Below, in pieces: positions 16,663-26,113 of a stretch of 56,652 bases of DNA. Made by a program: the position numbers and the translations under genes. Position 1 is the first letter of the stretch, and every line of letters begins with the position of its first letter. The notes below the pieces were generated by a model. That model searched no databases. It was given only the letters and a program-made list of their open reading frames with translations, and had not been told where the DNA came from. The DNA comes from Candidatus Krumholzibacteriota bacterium. GTDB taxonomy: Bacteria; Krumholzibacteriota; Krumholzibacteriia; JAJRXK01. Location of the stretch: positions 1 to 56,652 of the forward strand of contig JAJRXK010000094.1 of assembly GCA_024276305.1 (NCBI GenBank), in the 5' to 3' direction.

Positions 16663-18984
16663 CTACCGAGTTCCGAGGGTGGCGCCATCGCGACCTGCCA
16701 GCACTCCGGTGGCAAAGGGACGTTCGTAGAAATACTCGCGCGCAATGCGCTGAAGATCTTCGCGCGTCACCGCCCGGATCCGCTGAGGATAGTCGTCGAT
16801 GCGATCGAGGCTCATTCCCATCAGCTCGTGAAAGGCCAGCTGCCCCGCGATGGCCGCATGGGTCTGCTGCCCGATCTGATAGCTTCCCACGAGGTAGTTC
16901 TGAGCTCGGGTCAACGACTCCTGGGAAGGCGGATCTTCGGCGAGGTCCTCATGGAGGCGTTTCACCAACCCCCGCACCGCATCCGCGCTGTCCGGAGTGC
17001 AGGCCACGAAGGTTCCGAAGAAGCCTCCCATGGCCCGGGCCGCCGAGAAGGTCGAAACCTGGTAGGCCAGACCTCGCCGTCCCCGGATCTCCTCGAAGAA
17101 GGTTCCGCCGAGTCCTCCGGTAATGGCCTGCAGCACGTCGAGCGCATCGTTGTCCGGATCGTCCGCCCGCACCGTCGGGTAGACCACCACCACCGCGGAC
17201 TGGGTCCGATCCTTTGCTTCGACGATCTCCCGGTCGAAGAGCAGAGCGGGAACGGTCTCGAGGAGTTCCTTCGAGTAGAAGATTTTCGGGTCCGAGGGCC
17301 TCGGGAGTCCACCCATCGTCCACTTCGAGAAATATTCTGCCATCAGCTCGTGCACCCCGTCGGCATCGACATCTCCGACCACGACCACGACCATGGACTC
17401 CGGCCGGATCAACCGGGCGTACTGTTCTTCGAGGCGATTGCCGTCCACCCAGCGGATCGCGGCCTCATAGCCGTGAGGCGCCAGGCCATAGGGATGGCGG
17501 TCGTAGAGGGCGGCCCGGGCCAGTTGCATGGCGAAGGGGGCGGATTGGTCCGCCAGTCCGCGAATCGCACTCCCCTGGGACTTCTTCTCCACCGCGATCT
17601 GGTCGTCGGAGAACCGTGGATTCGTGACCACATCGAGGAGCAGATCCAGACCGTGGGGCAATTCGCGCGACAACACATCGATGCGGAATCCCAGGAAGTC
17701 CTCGCGCAACACCCGACCGACCGAAGTCCCCAGAGCTTCGGCCTCATTGGCCAGCTGTTCGGCGCTGCGCCCGTTGGTCTGCTTCACCATCACCCGCTGC
17801 ATGAGCTCGGTGACCCCGGCCACATTGGGAAACTCCTCGACCCTACCCCCCCGGAAGTACACGCCCACCGATGCAGTGGGAACATCGCTCTCTTCCTGCA
17901 CCAGCAGTACACCGCCGTGGGGCAGGTCATAGCGCGCGCGGCGACCTCTCTGAGTGGCCCCACTGACCTTTGCCGACCATTCGTCCCATCGCTCACGGTC
18001 CAACAGAGCGTGGCCCGGTTGGGGATCCTGAGGCCGCTTCATTCCCCGCACACCGACCAGGACGGCTCCCCGCAGATGCTCGCCCATCGCCTGCGCATCG
18101 CGCCCCTCGCCGACGGAGGCGGGAGAGTATTCCACCAGGCTGGCATTCTCGATCTGCAGGTACTCCTGGGCCACGCGCTGGACGTCGGCAGGAGAGACCT
18201 TCCTCAACTCGTTCATTTCGCGGTCGTAGAGGCGATAGTCCCCGTCAGCTTGGTAGGCCGCCAGCACGCTGGCCTGCCCGTAGACTTCTTCCTGGCGGAA
18301 GATCTCACTGGTCTCGATCAGCGACTTGGCCCGTTCCACTTCCGGTGCGGTGGGGCCGAAGAGCTTCATCCGCTCGACTTCCACGAAGAGCTCACGACTG
18401 ACGTAGTCGAGCTGCGGCCCATCGCAGATGGCATCGATCTCGAAGACTCCCACATCATCGAAGCGGTAGTTGGATGCCGAAGCGGACTGGACGATGGCGA
18501 GCTCTTCGCGCAGACGTCGATTCAACCGGCTGCTCCGACCCTGCCCCAGGATGGTCGAAAGAACGTCGAGGGCGGCGTTGTCCCGATGCCCTTCTCCCGG
18601 AGTGTGGAATCCCAAGAAGAGGTAGTTGCGAGTCAGATCGCCGTGAAGACGCCGATAGCGGAACTCCTTCTGCGCCGATTCGCTGGGGCCTCCCCGCTGG
18701 CGCAAGGATCCCTGGGGTAGCGCGCCGTAGAGAGCCTCGACCTCGGCGAAGACTTCTTCGGCATCGAAGTCGCCCACCAGACTGAGAATGGTGTTCTCGG
18801 GCCGATAGTGATCTTCGTACCACCGCTGCAGATCGTCGCGGTCGATGCCGCGCAGCACCTCTTCGGTGCCGATGCGCCAGCGCCGCATCCGATGTCGCTC
18901 GAAGGCGAGTTCGAACATCTTCTCCCGACCGAAGGCGGTCGGGCTGTCCAACTTGCGGCGAGCCTCCTGCAGGATCGCCTCCAT
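16663..18984 (-). CDS. M16 (pitrilysin-family) zinc protease, C-terminal 773 aa after an in-frame TAG
   Basis: This is the larger part of one M16 protease gene; the first 162 codons lie upstream at 18985-19473 in the same frame. It begins MEAILQEARRKLDSPTAFGR. The Glu of ILQE is about 77 residues after the HVVEH motif of the upstream part, where the third zinc ligand of M16 enzymes lies. It then contains the rest of the catalytic unit and a second, inactive M16 unit (YDLPHGGVLLVQEESDVPTA, IRGRRGLAYQVST). Total length with the first part would be 936 aa, normal for tandem-domain periplasmic M16 lipoproteins. The ATG directly abuts the TAG, and GGAG lies 6 bases before it, so independent re-initiation is possible. 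No other stop or frameshift interrupts the 773 codons. Confidence 0.88.
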   Translation of the reverse strand: MEAILQEARRKLDSPTAFGREKMFELAFERHRMRRWRIGTEEVLRGIDRDDLQRWYEDHYRPENTILSLVGDFDAEEVFAEVEALYGALPQGSLRQRGGPSESAQKEFRYRRLHGDLTRNYLFLGFHTPGEGHRDNAALDVLSTILGQGRSSRLNRRLREELAIVQSASASNYRFDDVGVFEIDAICDGPQLDYVSRELFVEVERMKLFGPTAPEVERAKSLIETSEIFRQEEVYGQASVLAAYQADGDYRLYDREMNELRKVSPADVQRVAQEYLQIENASLVEYSPASVGEGRDAQAMGEHLRGAVLVGVRGMKRPQDPQPGHALLDRERWDEWSAKVSGATQRGRRARYDLPHGGVLLVQEESDVPTASVGVYFRGGRVEEFPNVAGVTELMQRVMVKQTNGRSAEQLANEAEALGTSVGRVLREDFLGFRIDVLSRELPHGLDLLLDVVTNPRFSDDQIAVEKKSQGSAIRGLADQSAPFAMQLARAALYDRHPYGLAPHGYEAAIRWVDGNRLEEQYARLIRPESMVVVVVGDVDADGVHELMAEYFSKWTMGGLPRPSDPKIFYSKELLETVPALLFDREIVEAKDRTQSAVVVVYPTVRADDPDNDALDVLQAITGGLGGTFFEEIRGRRGLAYQVSTFSAARAMGGFFGTFVACTPDSADAVRGLVKRLHEDLAEDPPSQESLTRAQNYLVGSYQIGQQTHAAIAGQLAFHELMGMSLDRIDDYPQRIRAVTREDLQRIAREYFYERPFATGVLAGRDGATLGTR

Positions 18985-19473
18985 CTAGTTCTCCAGAACC
19001 TGTGGATCGAAGAGCGGGTGCTGAAAGGCATCGGCCTGCACCGCAAGGCCCTCTTTCCACCGGTCCTTGGGCAACACCACATAGTAGGAAGTGTGGTCAT
19101 AAATGGTGCCGGCGTTGAGCACTCCTCCGTAACCCTTGGTCTCGCGGCTGATGTCCTCTGGATCCGGACGGTCGGTGGTCCCATTGAAGTACATGTGCTC
19201 GACCACATGACTGATTCCCGCGACTTCATCGGGCTCGTGGAAGTAGCCGGTCTTCACCCAAGTCACCGCCGCCACCACCGGGGCGCTGTGGTTCTCCTTC
19301 ACCACCACCGTGAGTCCATTGGCCAAGCGACGCAGCTGCACGCCTTGAGTGAGGGAGGCAGTCGCGCCATCGGAATGGGCCACGTCGGGTCCTTTCGAAG
19401 GAGAGGGAGCGGACGCAGTCCCACACGCCGCGAGCAAGAGGAGCAAGATCAGCCACGAAGGAATAGGGCGCAT
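18985..19473 (-). CDS. M16 zinc protease, N-terminal 162 aa ending at an in-frame TAG
   Basis: Start of the split M16 gene. MRPIPSWLILLLLLAAC is a lipoprotein signal with the lipobox Cys at residue 17, preceded by GGGAGA. The inverted zinc motif HVVEH is intact, followed by MYFNGT and the usual NAGTIYDHTSYYVVLP. The frame stops at TAG (18985-18987) after LFDPQVLEN, exactly where the family has a conserved Glu (insulysin-type alignment LFD....DRE...V..E). Translation resumes in the same frame with MEAILQE, so one base (GAG to TAG) separates this from an intact gene. Alone this part lacks the third zinc ligand and could not be an active protease. Confidence 0.85.
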   Translation of the reverse strand: MRPIPSWLILLLLLAACGTASAPSPSKGPDVAHSDGATASLTQGVQLRRLANGLTVVVKENHSAPVVAAVTWVKTGYFHEPDEVAGISHVVEHMYFNGTTDRPDPEDISRETKGYGGVLNAGTIYDHTSYYVVLPKDRWKEGLAVQADAFQHPLFDPQVLEN

Positions 19474-19604
19474 GGAACGGTCATCTCCCTCGGGCCGGAT
19501 TCGAGCCCAGTTTCTAAGACAGGTCTCGGACCCGGAAGAACCGGGCCGACGAGCAGAAATGGTATGGTAGATGGCGCCCCGGAGAGCGTCAAGGCGACCG
19601 CCGG

Positions 19605-20198
19605 TCAGAGCTCGCGCGCGGCCAGGAGACCCGCGTCCACCAACCACCCTTCGTGCCAAGACCGATCCCCCGAGACCTCGGGATGAAAGGTGAGCGCGAG
19701 AGCACTTCCTTCGCGAACCGCGACCACTTCCCCCTGCCACCGTCCCACGACCTCGACTCCATCTCCCACGCGCAGGATGCGAGGCGCACGAATGAAGGCC
19801 GAGGCCGGAGTCACTCCCCCCGAGCCCCCCTCCCGCAGGATCGGGGCCTCGAAGCTGTCGATCTGCCGCCCAAAACCGTTGCGGCGCACCGTGAGGTCGA
19901 GGCGGTCGAGGGGCAGGACTCCCGCCGCATCTTCGATCCGACGGGCGAGGAGAATGCACCCCGCGCAGGTTCCCAACACCGGATGGTTCTGGACGAAGTC
20001 GGCCAGCGCCTCACGCAATCCACTCCGATCGAGGAGTTTGGACAGCGTCGTGGACTCCCCGCCGGGCAGGACCACGGCCTCGCAATCGGCGAGTTCTTCG
20101 CCGCGACGCACCTTCACCACGTCGACGCCGAGCCCCTCGAGGAGCTCGGCGTGCAGATCGAAGTCTCCTTGCAGAGCCAGGACCCCGACGCGTGGCAT
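19605..20198 (-). CDS. pdxT: pyridoxal 5'-phosphate synthase glutaminase subunit
   Basis: A 197-aa class I glutamine amidotransferase that hydrolyses glutamine and channels ammonia to PdxS for deoxyxylulose-5-phosphate-independent PLP synthesis. It starts MPRVGVLALQGDFDLHAELL, has LPGGESTTLSKLL, the nucleophile elbow GTCAGCILLA, and the His-Glu pair in LTFHPEVSGD. ATG at 20198 follows AGGAG and lies 7 bases after the pdxS stop. The two subunits form the usual dodecameric synthase. The 131 bases downstream, before the M16 gene, contain a short hairpin CCCGG-TTCTT-CCGGG at about 19530-19545 without a T tract. Confidence 0.95.
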   Translation of the reverse strand: MPRVGVLALQGDFDLHAELLEGLGVDVVKVRRGEELADCEAVVLPGGESTTLSKLLDRSGLREALADFVQNHPVLGTCAGCILLARRIEDAAGVLPLDRLDLTVRRNGFGRQIDSFEAPILREGGSGGVTPASAFIRAPRILRVGDGVEVVGRWQGEVVAVREGSALALTFHPEVSGDRSWHEGWLVDAGLLAAREL

Positions 20199-20205
20199 CG
20201 CGCTC

Positions 20206-21111
20206 CTACCACCCACGTCCGGCCATGAGTTCTTTCTCGGAGAGCTTGTCGATGTCCAGGCCCTCCATCGCCTCTCCGAGGTCCATGGAGATCTCGAGCA
20301 GTTTCTTGGGGTCGTCGTAGTAGGTCACCGATTCGACGATCGCCTTGGCCCGCTTGGCCGGATCTTCGCTCTTGAAGATCCCGCTGCCGACAAAGACCGT
20401 CTCCGCTCCCAGCTGCATCATCAGCGAAGCATCCGCCGGGGTCGCGATACCGCCCGCCGCGAAATTGGGGACCGGAAGCCGGCCCTCCTCGTGGACCTGC
20501 AGCACCACATGATAGGGCGCCCCGATCTCCTTGGCCTCGGCCATGAGCTCGTCGGTGCGCAGCATCTGGAGACGGCGCAATCCCTCTTGCACGGTCCGCA
20601 TGTGACGGACGGCTTCGACGATGTTGCCGGTCCCGGCCTCGCCCTTGGTCCGGATCATGGCTGCGCCTTCGCCGATCCGACGCAGGGCCTCTCCCACATT
20701 TCGGCAGCCGCAGACGAAGGGAACCTCGAAGGCGAATTTGTCCACGTGATGCTTCTCATCGGCGGGCGTCAGAACTTCGCTCTCGTCCACGAAGTCGACG
20801 CCGAGAGCCTCGAGGATCTGAGCTTCGGCAAAATGGCCGATGCGGCACTTGGCCATGACCGGGACCGAGACCGTCTGCTGGATCTCCCGAATCATCTTCG
20901 GGCTGCTCATCCGAGCGAGCCCCCCCTCGGCCCGGATGTCCGCGGGAATGCGTTCGAGGGCCATCACCGCGACCGCACCGGCATCCTCGGCGATCTTGGC
21001 CTGCTCCGCGTTGGTTACGTCCATGATGACGCCACCCTTGAGCATCTCGGCGAGGCCGACCTTCAGGCGTAGGCGTTCATCCGCAGTGCGCGAGCGATTC
21101 GATGGGGACAT
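20206..21111 (-). CDS. pdxS: pyridoxal 5'-phosphate synthase lyase subunit
   Basis: A roughly 301-aa PdxS/SNZ (beta/alpha)8 barrel that condenses ribose-5-phosphate, glyceraldehyde-3-phosphate and ammonia into PLP. The conserved stretches [54 protein letters not shown] and [20 protein letters not shown] include the two catalytic lysines (in AKCRIGH and RTKGEAG). Start: ATG at 21111 has the better spacing from the GGAGAGG site; an ATG two codons earlier (21117) is also possible. A clear sigma-70 promoter lies about 70-97 bases upstream. It ends in TAG just before pdxT. Confidence 0.96.
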   Translation of the reverse strand: MSPSNRSRTADERLRLKVGLAEMLKGGVIMDVTNAEQAKIAEDAGAVAVMALERIPADIRAEGGLARMSSPKMIREIQQTVSVPVMAKCRIGHFAEAQILEALGVDFVDESEVLTPADEKHHVDKFAFEVPFVCGCRNVGEALRRIGEGAAMIRTKGEAGTGNIVEAVRHMRTVQEGLRRLQMLRTDELMAEAKEIGAPYHVVLQVHEEGRLPVPNFAAGGIATPADASLMMQLGAETVFVGSGIFKSEDPAKRAKAIVESVTYYDDPKKLLEISMDLGEAMEGLDIDKLSEKELMAGRGW

Positions 21112-21179
21112 GACCATTCCTCTCCGGAAGAAAACGCGGATCTCGACGCGCCCGGCCGAAGCAGAGCGGTACCGGGCTC

Positions 21180-21208
21180 AGTATAGGCCGCGGAAGTGGG
21201 GGCGGCAA
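21180..21208 (-). promoter_or_regulatory. sigma-70-type promoter of pdxST
   Basis: On the minus strand a -35 box TTGCCG (21208-21203) and a -10 box TATACT (21185-21180) are separated by exactly 17 bases. The boxes match 4/6 and 5/6 consensus positions. Transcription would begin near 21173, giving a leader of about 60 bases before the pdxS start. It lies in the only sizeable gap between pdxS and the upstream membrane-protein gene. Confidence 0.65.
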
Positions 21209-21237
21209 TTCGACTCGGCCCCGGCCACGGGGAGAAC

Positions 21238-22434
21238 TCAGGTCCACGGAAGCACCCAGTGGTGCGCGGCCCAGGCCGCGCCCAGGATCGCCGAGGCGAG
21301 AGTCCAGGTCCCGAGCGAAGCGCGTCCCACCGAGACCCGCACCAGACCATAGCCGGCCAGGATGCAATAGAAGGGAAGCGCCAGGACCAAGGTCGCCACC
21401 GAGAGTCCGCAGATCCCCGCCTGGACCAGAGGAAGCCCCACTCCGAAAAAGAAGGGAGCATATCGCCCGAAGCTCGGCAGGAGAGCCGCCGCCCCGAACC
21501 ACGCTCCCAGCACCACCACCGTCCAGGGCAAGAGGAGCAGACCCGTCGGACGCGGAGAACTCAACTGCGGCCACGCCGCCCACTGGGCCGCGATGCGGCG
21601 ACCCACCGATCGCAGAATCTGGGTTGGGTGATCGCCCACTTCGGCCCAGATCAGCGTCTGCAGAGCCAAGAACTTCGTGACCGGAGAGGACCCGGGATCG
21701 AGTTCCGCCTCCGCGAATTCGAATCCGAGCCAGGCATCCATCGCCGCCGCGGCCGGACCCTGGTGTTCCTCGAAGGGCGCCCGAAGGTCGTCGCGATGCA
21801 ATCCCGCCAACACCCGCTCGGTCTCGGGCCAGACCGACGGCGCCCCCGGCACCCAGGGCAGGAGAATCGCCCCGAGGGCGAAGACCAGGATTGCGGCCCC
21901 CCCCATCTCCACGCCCAGGCGGAGTGCACCCATCCCCCGAAAACGGCGGCTCACGGTGGGTAGCCAGGCCAGAAGCATGAGCCCCCAGACCCCGGCGAGG
22001 CCGGAGAACCAGGAGAGCACTCCCAGAATCGCACCCAAGCGCCAGCTTCCCGCGGGCCGTCTTCGCTGGGCCAGGCCCATCGCGGCCCAGGCGCAGGCCA
22101 GAGCCAGGGCCGCTCCCACCAGTTCTTCCCACAGACCGGGAGCCGGCACCACCGCCAGGCCCACGATGGCCCAGAGGGTGGAAGCCACCAGAGCCGTGGG
22201 GAGGTCCAACCAGCTCCGCAACACTCGGTAGAGCACGACGAAGACCGACAGACTCAACAAGGGGAGTCCCCATCGCCCGAGAGTCACCGAAGCGAAGGTG
22301 TCCGCCAAGGTCTCTGCCGGCACGACCCTCCAGGCCGCGATCTGGACCAGAGCAGCTACGGTGAAGAGGAGCAGGACCAACCGCCGCTCGGTCGGTGGAG
22401 ACACGGTGCCGAGCTGGAGGTCCTTGGGCTGCAT
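21238..22434 (-). CDS. polytopic membrane protein of unknown function
   Basis: A 398-aa integral membrane protein with about nine to eleven hydrophobic segments, for example LVLLLFTVAALVQIAAWRVV near the N-terminus, LVGAALALACAWAAMGLA, and a last helix near LASAILGAAWAAHHWVLPW. A soluble loop at about residues 215-275 carries conserved-looking charged residues (LHRDDLRAPFEEHQ, FAEAELDPGS). The overall shape and a Trp/Arg-rich first loop recall GT-C-fold glycosyltransferases or O-antigen polymerase-like proteins, but no catalytic DE/DD motif is evident. I do not assign a family. It starts 3 bases after the proS stop and so is probably co-transcribed with it. Confidence 0.7.
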   Translation of the reverse strand: MQPKDLQLGTVSPPTERRLVLLLFTVAALVQIAAWRVVPAETLADTFASVTLGRWGLPLLSLSVFVVLYRVLRSWLDLPTALVASTLWAIVGLAVVPAPGLWEELVGAALALACAWAAMGLAQRRRPAGSWRLGAILGVLSWFSGLAGVWGLMLLAWLPTVSRRFRGMGALRLGVEMGGAAILVFALGAILLPWVPGAPSVWPETERVLAGLHRDDLRAPFEEHQGPAAAAMDAWLGFEFAEAELDPGSSPVTKFLALQTLIWAEVGDHPTQILRSVGRRIAAQWAAWPQLSSPRPTGLLLLPWTVVVLGAWFGAAALLPSFGRYAPFFFGVGLPLVQAGICGLSVATLVLALPFYCILAGYGLVRVSVGRASLGTWTLASAILGAAWAAHHWVLPWT

Positions 22435-22437
22435 GGG

Positions 22438-23871
22438 TCAGTAGGCCCGCGCGAAGATCACGCGACCCTTGCTGGGCTTTCCCGTGACCATGCATTGGCC
22501 CGGTTCTTCGGGAGCGTCGAGGGGAATGCAACGGATGGTGGCCTTGGTCTCGGTCTGGATACGCTCCTCGGTTTCGGCACTCCCATCCCAATGGCAACGG
22601 AAGAAGCCCCCCTCTTCGACCAGGCGCTCCTTGAACTCGTCGTAGCTGTCCACCTCGTGAGTGTTCTGGGTCCGGAAGTCCAAGGCCCGCTGGAACACGT
22701 CGTTCTGAATCTGTTCGAGCAGCGCCGGAGCCTTGGCCATGAGTTCGGAAACTTTCATCTGCTCCTTCTCCCGTGTCACTCGATTGGCCAAGCGCACTTC
22801 TTCGCTGGCCACATCCCGGGGACCGACTTCGATCCGCAACGGCACACCCTTGAGTTCCCACTCGGCGAACTTGAATCCGGGCCGCATCTGATCGCGATCG
22901 TCGAGGTGCGTGCGCACTCCGAGATCCTTGAGCTCGGTGGCGATCTTCTCGGCCGCCTCACAGGTCAGGGCCTGTTCTTCCTCACCCCGATAGATCGGAA
23001 TGACCACCGCCTGAATGGGCGCGAGGCGCGGAGGCAGGACCAGGCCCGCATCGTCCCCGTGGGCCATGACCAGCGCTCCCACCAGCCGAGTGGAGACCCC
23101 CCAACTCGTGGCCCACACGAATTCACGTTTGCCCTCGGAGGTGTTGTAGGTGACGTCGAAAGCCTTGGCGAAGTTCTGTCCCAGGTTGTGACTGGTCCCC
23201 GCCTGCAATGCTTTCTTGTCGCCCATCAGCGCTTCGATGCAATAGGTGCGCACCGCACCGGCAAACTTCTCGCGCTCGGTCTTGAGACCGGTGAGCACCG
23301 GCATGGCCATGTATTCTTCGGCGAAGGTGCGGTAGACCTCCAGCATCCGCAGGGTCTCTTCCTGCGCCTCATCGGCGGTGGCATGGGCGGTATGGCCCTC
23401 CTGCCACAGGAATTCCGTGGTGCGCAGGAAGAGCCGCGTGCGCATTTCCCATCGGACCACATTGGCCCACTGATTCACCAGAATGGGCAGGTCTCGATAG
23501 CTACTGATCCACTTCTTGTAGGTGTCCCAGATGATCGTCTCGGAGGTGGGACGAATGACGTAGGGCTCCTCGAGCTTCTTTCCCCCGGCGTGGGTCACCA
23601 CCGCGAGTTCGGGGGAGAATCCCTCGACATGCTCCGCCTCGCGGCTGATGAACTCCTGCGGGATGAGCAAGGGGAAGTAGGCGTTGACGTGACCGGTCTC
23701 CTTGAACATGCGATCGAGAACCGCCTGCATGTTCTCCCACAGCGAATAGCCGTAGGGCTTGATGATCATGCACCCCTTGACCGGCGCATAGTCCGCGAGA
23801 TCTCCTCGCTGCACCACTTCTTGATACCAGCGGGGATAGTCTTCCGATTGCTTGGTGAGCCAGTCGGCCAT
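22438..23871 (-). CDS. proS: proline--tRNA ligase, archaeal/eukaryotic-type
   Basis: A 477-aa prolyl-tRNA synthetase of the short type without the bacterial insertion editing domain. It starts [20 protein letters not shown] and has [19 protein letters not shown], motif 2 region [17 protein letters not shown], then [34 protein letters not shown] and motif 3 [20 protein letters not shown]. The C-terminal domain ends FARAY, the terminal Tyr typical of this type. ATG at 23871 follows GAGGAATCC. Many bacterial phyla carry this form, so it does not by itself signal recent transfer. The 101-base gap upstream shows no strong promoter. Confidence 0.95.
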   Translation of the reverse strand: MADWLTKQSEDYPRWYQEVVQRGDLADYAPVKGCMIIKPYGYSLWENMQAVLDRMFKETGHVNAYFPLLIPQEFISREAEHVEGFSPELAVVTHAGGKKLEEPYVIRPTSETIIWDTYKKWISSYRDLPILVNQWANVVRWEMRTRLFLRTTEFLWQEGHTAHATADEAQEETLRMLEVYRTFAEEYMAMPVLTGLKTEREKFAGAVRTYCIEALMGDKKALQAGTSHNLGQNFAKAFDVTYNTSEGKREFVWATSWGVSTRLVGALVMAHGDDAGLVLPPRLAPIQAVVIPIYRGEEEQALTCEAAEKIATELKDLGVRTHLDDRDQMRPGFKFAEWELKGVPLRIEVGPRDVASEEVRLANRVTREKEQMKVSELMAKAPALLEQIQNDVFQRALDFRTQNTHEVDSYDEFKERLVEEGGFFRCHWDGSAETEERIQTETKATIRCIPLDAPEEPGQCMVTGKPSKGRVIFARAY

Positions 23872-23972
23872 GAGGATTCCTCGAAGGCAATTGGGGCGTC
23901 GCGGAGGCCGACCCATTCGACTTCTGCGAAGACCGGCCAGAGTAGCAAAGGCCGGGAAGGGGGGCAACCAAC

Positions 23973-24617
23973 TCAGTCCGCCCGCGCCGAAGCACTCTCC
24001 GCCCACGCCGCAGTCAGGACACTCAAGTTCGTGCCGTAGAAGCGGGCCGCACCGGAGTCGGAGACCTCGATCACCGGTCCGGCCGGGCTCGTCCCCCGGG
24101 AGGCTTCCACCGCCCACCAACGATCCGAGCTTCGCAGAATCGGGATCCAGTTGGGCCTCCAATCCCCCGCCGAACGCAAAGAGTCGTAGGCGGCCCGGGC
24201 TTGGGCGGCGTCCAACCACCGCAGAGTGGAGTCGAGACCGGGACCGCGGACCGACAGGGCTCGCCCCCTTCGATTCTCGAGGGCGAAGACCAGCATCACC
24301 TCATCGGGGAGACCAAAGGGCAGCTCTCCCAAGTCCTCTCGCACCCTCCGAATCGCCACACTGTCCGCCGCTCCCCCCAGGCCCAGGCTCTCGAGAGATT
24401 GCAGGAGAAGGTCGCGGTCGAAGCGAACTTTGGCCTGCGAAGCCTGCGCCGGGGTGGCGACCGGAGCTGATTCTCGAGCACAGCCCACCGCCGCCAAGAG
24501 GAGCCCGTACCAGGCCCACCTCCTCCCCCAACGGTGGACACGGTGGACCCGAAGTCCGGGGCGCTTCGAGGCCGGTCTTCGGGGGCAATACAAGTCGATG
24601 CCGGCGAAATCGCTCAT
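23973..24617 (-). CDS. putative lipoprotein with SUKH (SMI1/KNR4)-like domain
   Basis: A 214-aa protein starting by ATGA overlap with the end of the glycosyltransferase gene. An unusually long basic N-region precedes a hydrophobic core [11 protein letters not shown] with a possible lipobox Cys near residue 46. The rest resembles the SUKH fold: [20 protein letters not shown], then [20 protein letters not shown], then [20 protein letters not shown] and a final helix LTAAWAES. In SUKH proteins the W..PI.....WW.(V/L)(E/D) strand and the closing helix follow this order. Many SUKH proteins are immunity proteins, but no toxin gene is adjacent, so that role is not claimed. Confidence 0.5.
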   Translation of the reverse strand: MSDFAGIDLYCPRRPASKRPGLRVHRVHRWGRRWAWYGLLLAAVGCARESAPVATPAQASQAKVRFDRDLLLQSLESLGLGGAADSVAIRRVREDLGELPFGLPDEVMLVFALENRRGRALSVRGPGLDSTLRWLDAAQARAAYDSLRSAGDWRPNWIPILRSSDRWWAVEASRGTSPAGPVIEVSDSGAARFYGTNLSVLTAAWAESASARAD

Positions 24618-26113
24618 GGCATTCCTTCGTCGGAGAAGGCCGAAGCTGGCGGAGCGGATCCGAGCGTCGCGCCACTTCGCCCTTCGCGCAAGTACAGAAG
24701 GTACGGTCCACTGCGGGCCACCGGATTGTCCGGGACGAAGTCCGCAGCCCCGACCTTCAGGATCCCGGCGGAGAAGTGGCCCTCCGCCCAGCGATCCCCG
24801 AACTCTCTCGCGTCGAGGACGATCTCTTGCGGTCGGTCGAAGTACCACGTGAAGACCTGTTCTACGGTGTAGGGTGCCATTCCTCCGACCAGAAAGGCTT
24901 CGCCTTCGGACACCACCTCTTGCACGCGGTCCACGAAGGGAAGAAAATCTCCGTCCTTCTTGGAATAGAGATGCACCGGAGTGAGGAGGAGGGCCAGAAC
25001 CAAGAGCGCCCCCGAACCGCCCAAGACCGCAGTGGCTCCCCGAGCCACCCCAGGGGTCCATCCCCTCCGCTCGCAGGCGAAGGCCCCCACCAGGGCCAAG
25101 AACGGAACTGCGGGCAAGATGTACCGAGCCTTGTGAAAGGAAAGCAGGGAGAAGGCGCCCACCACGGTCAGGCTCGCCACCAGCGCCAGCCACACCCATC
25201 GGTCCTCCTGCAGACGCCGTCGCCGCAAGAGTTCAACCGCCCCCACCGCCGCCACCCAGGCCCCCGGCACCATGACCTCGGTGAAGAGCTTGCGCGAGTA
25301 GAACCAGAGGCTCAACGCGTGCGACCCCGCTCCCGCCGGATCGGGACGCCCTTCCACCGACCACGCCAGCTGGTGGTGGAGATACCAATCGAAGAAACGT
25401 CCTTGGTCCCAGATCCACTGCCCCAGAGCCCAAGGAACGAGGAGCACCGCCGCACCCGTCCCGAATCCCAGGATGCCCCTCCAGTCCCATCGCCGCTCGT
25501 CGTAGGCCCCCAAGGCCAGAGAGGCGAGGACCACCCCCCCTGCGGCGAAGCCGGGGACTCCCTTGACCAGAACCGCCAGTCCCATGGACAGCCCCGCGGC
25601 CACCGCCCACCGCCTTCGTCCCGACTGGGCGGCGACGAGGAGAAACAGAAACGGCAGAAAGAGAAAGAGGGTCAGCGGAATCTCCAGCCGGGCCTTGCGC
25701 GCGTAGTCGACGAAGTAGAGAGAGGTCACCAGAATCGTCGCCGCGACCATGGCGAAGCGATGGCCCACCATCCGGCGAGCCGCGACGTAGAGGGCGAGGA
25801 GGGTCGCGAAGCCGGAGAGGGCCGAGAAGAGTTTGGCCGCACCATCGGAAATGCCCAGCACCGAGTAGAAGAGGGCGGTGACCCACATGTAGAGCGGCGG
25901 GTGTTCGTAGAAGTTGGCCCACTGCTCCACCACCGGATGGTGAAGGACCCACCAATCCCCGCTCCGTAGAATCTCGCGGGAAAGGAGGGCGTAACAGGCT
26001 TCGTCGCCCCCGAGGGGACCTTCCCAGAGCTTGGCCAGGAAGATCACCCCTCCGAACGCGAAGAGGATGGCCCGCTGGGTCCTCTCGGAGTCGAGCATCC
26101 GCGTCATCTGCAT
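24614..26113 (-). CDS. GT39-type membrane glycosyltransferase (ArnT/PMT family)
   Basis: A 499-aa polytopic protein of the dolichyl-phosphate-mannose/ArnT family, which transfers a sugar from a polyprenyl-phosphate donor on the periplasmic side. The GT-C signature is in the first periplasmic loop: WEGPLGGDEACYALLSREIL, with the catalytic acidic pair in GDEA. EHPPLYMWVTALFYSVLGIS is the second hallmark, and KARLEIPLTLFLFLPFLFLL gives the conserved Arg-Glu. About ten to twelve membrane helices and a periplasmic C-terminal domain follow. It overlaps GtrA by one base (TGATG) and the SUKH gene by four. Together with GtrA it probably modifies an envelope glycan or lipid; acceptor and sugar are unknown. 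Confidence 0.85.
   Translation of the reverse strand: MQMTRMLDSERTQRAILFAFGGVIFLAKLWEGPLGGDEACYALLSREILRSGDWWVLHHPVVEQWANFYEHPPLYMWVTALFYSVLGISDGAAKLFSALSGFATLLALYVAARRMVGHRFAMVAATILVTSLYFVDYARKARLEIPLTLFLFLPFLFLLVAAQSGRRRWAVAAGLSMGLAVLVKGVPGFAAGGVVLASLALGAYDERRWDWRGILGFGTGAAVLLVPWALGQWIWDQGRFFDWYLHHQLAWSVEGRPDPAGAGSHALSLWFYSRKLFTEVMVPGAWVAAVGAVELLRRRRLQEDRWVWLALVASLTVVGAFSLLSFHKARYILPAVPFLALVGAFACERRGWTPGVARGATAVLGGSGALLVLALLLTPVHLYSKKDGDFLPFVDRVQEVVSEGEAFLVGGMAPYTVEQVFTWYFDRPQEIVLDAREFGDRWAEGHFSAGILKVGAADFVPDNPVARSGPYLLYLREGRSGATLGSAPPASAFSDEGMP

Noticed and set aside
13930-18720. Very long open frame (1596 codons) on the + strand
   Set aside because: It runs antisense to alaS and the M16 protease, both certain. 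It has no recognisable domain and is rich in His, Arg, Gly and Pro, typical of a shadow frame at high G+C.
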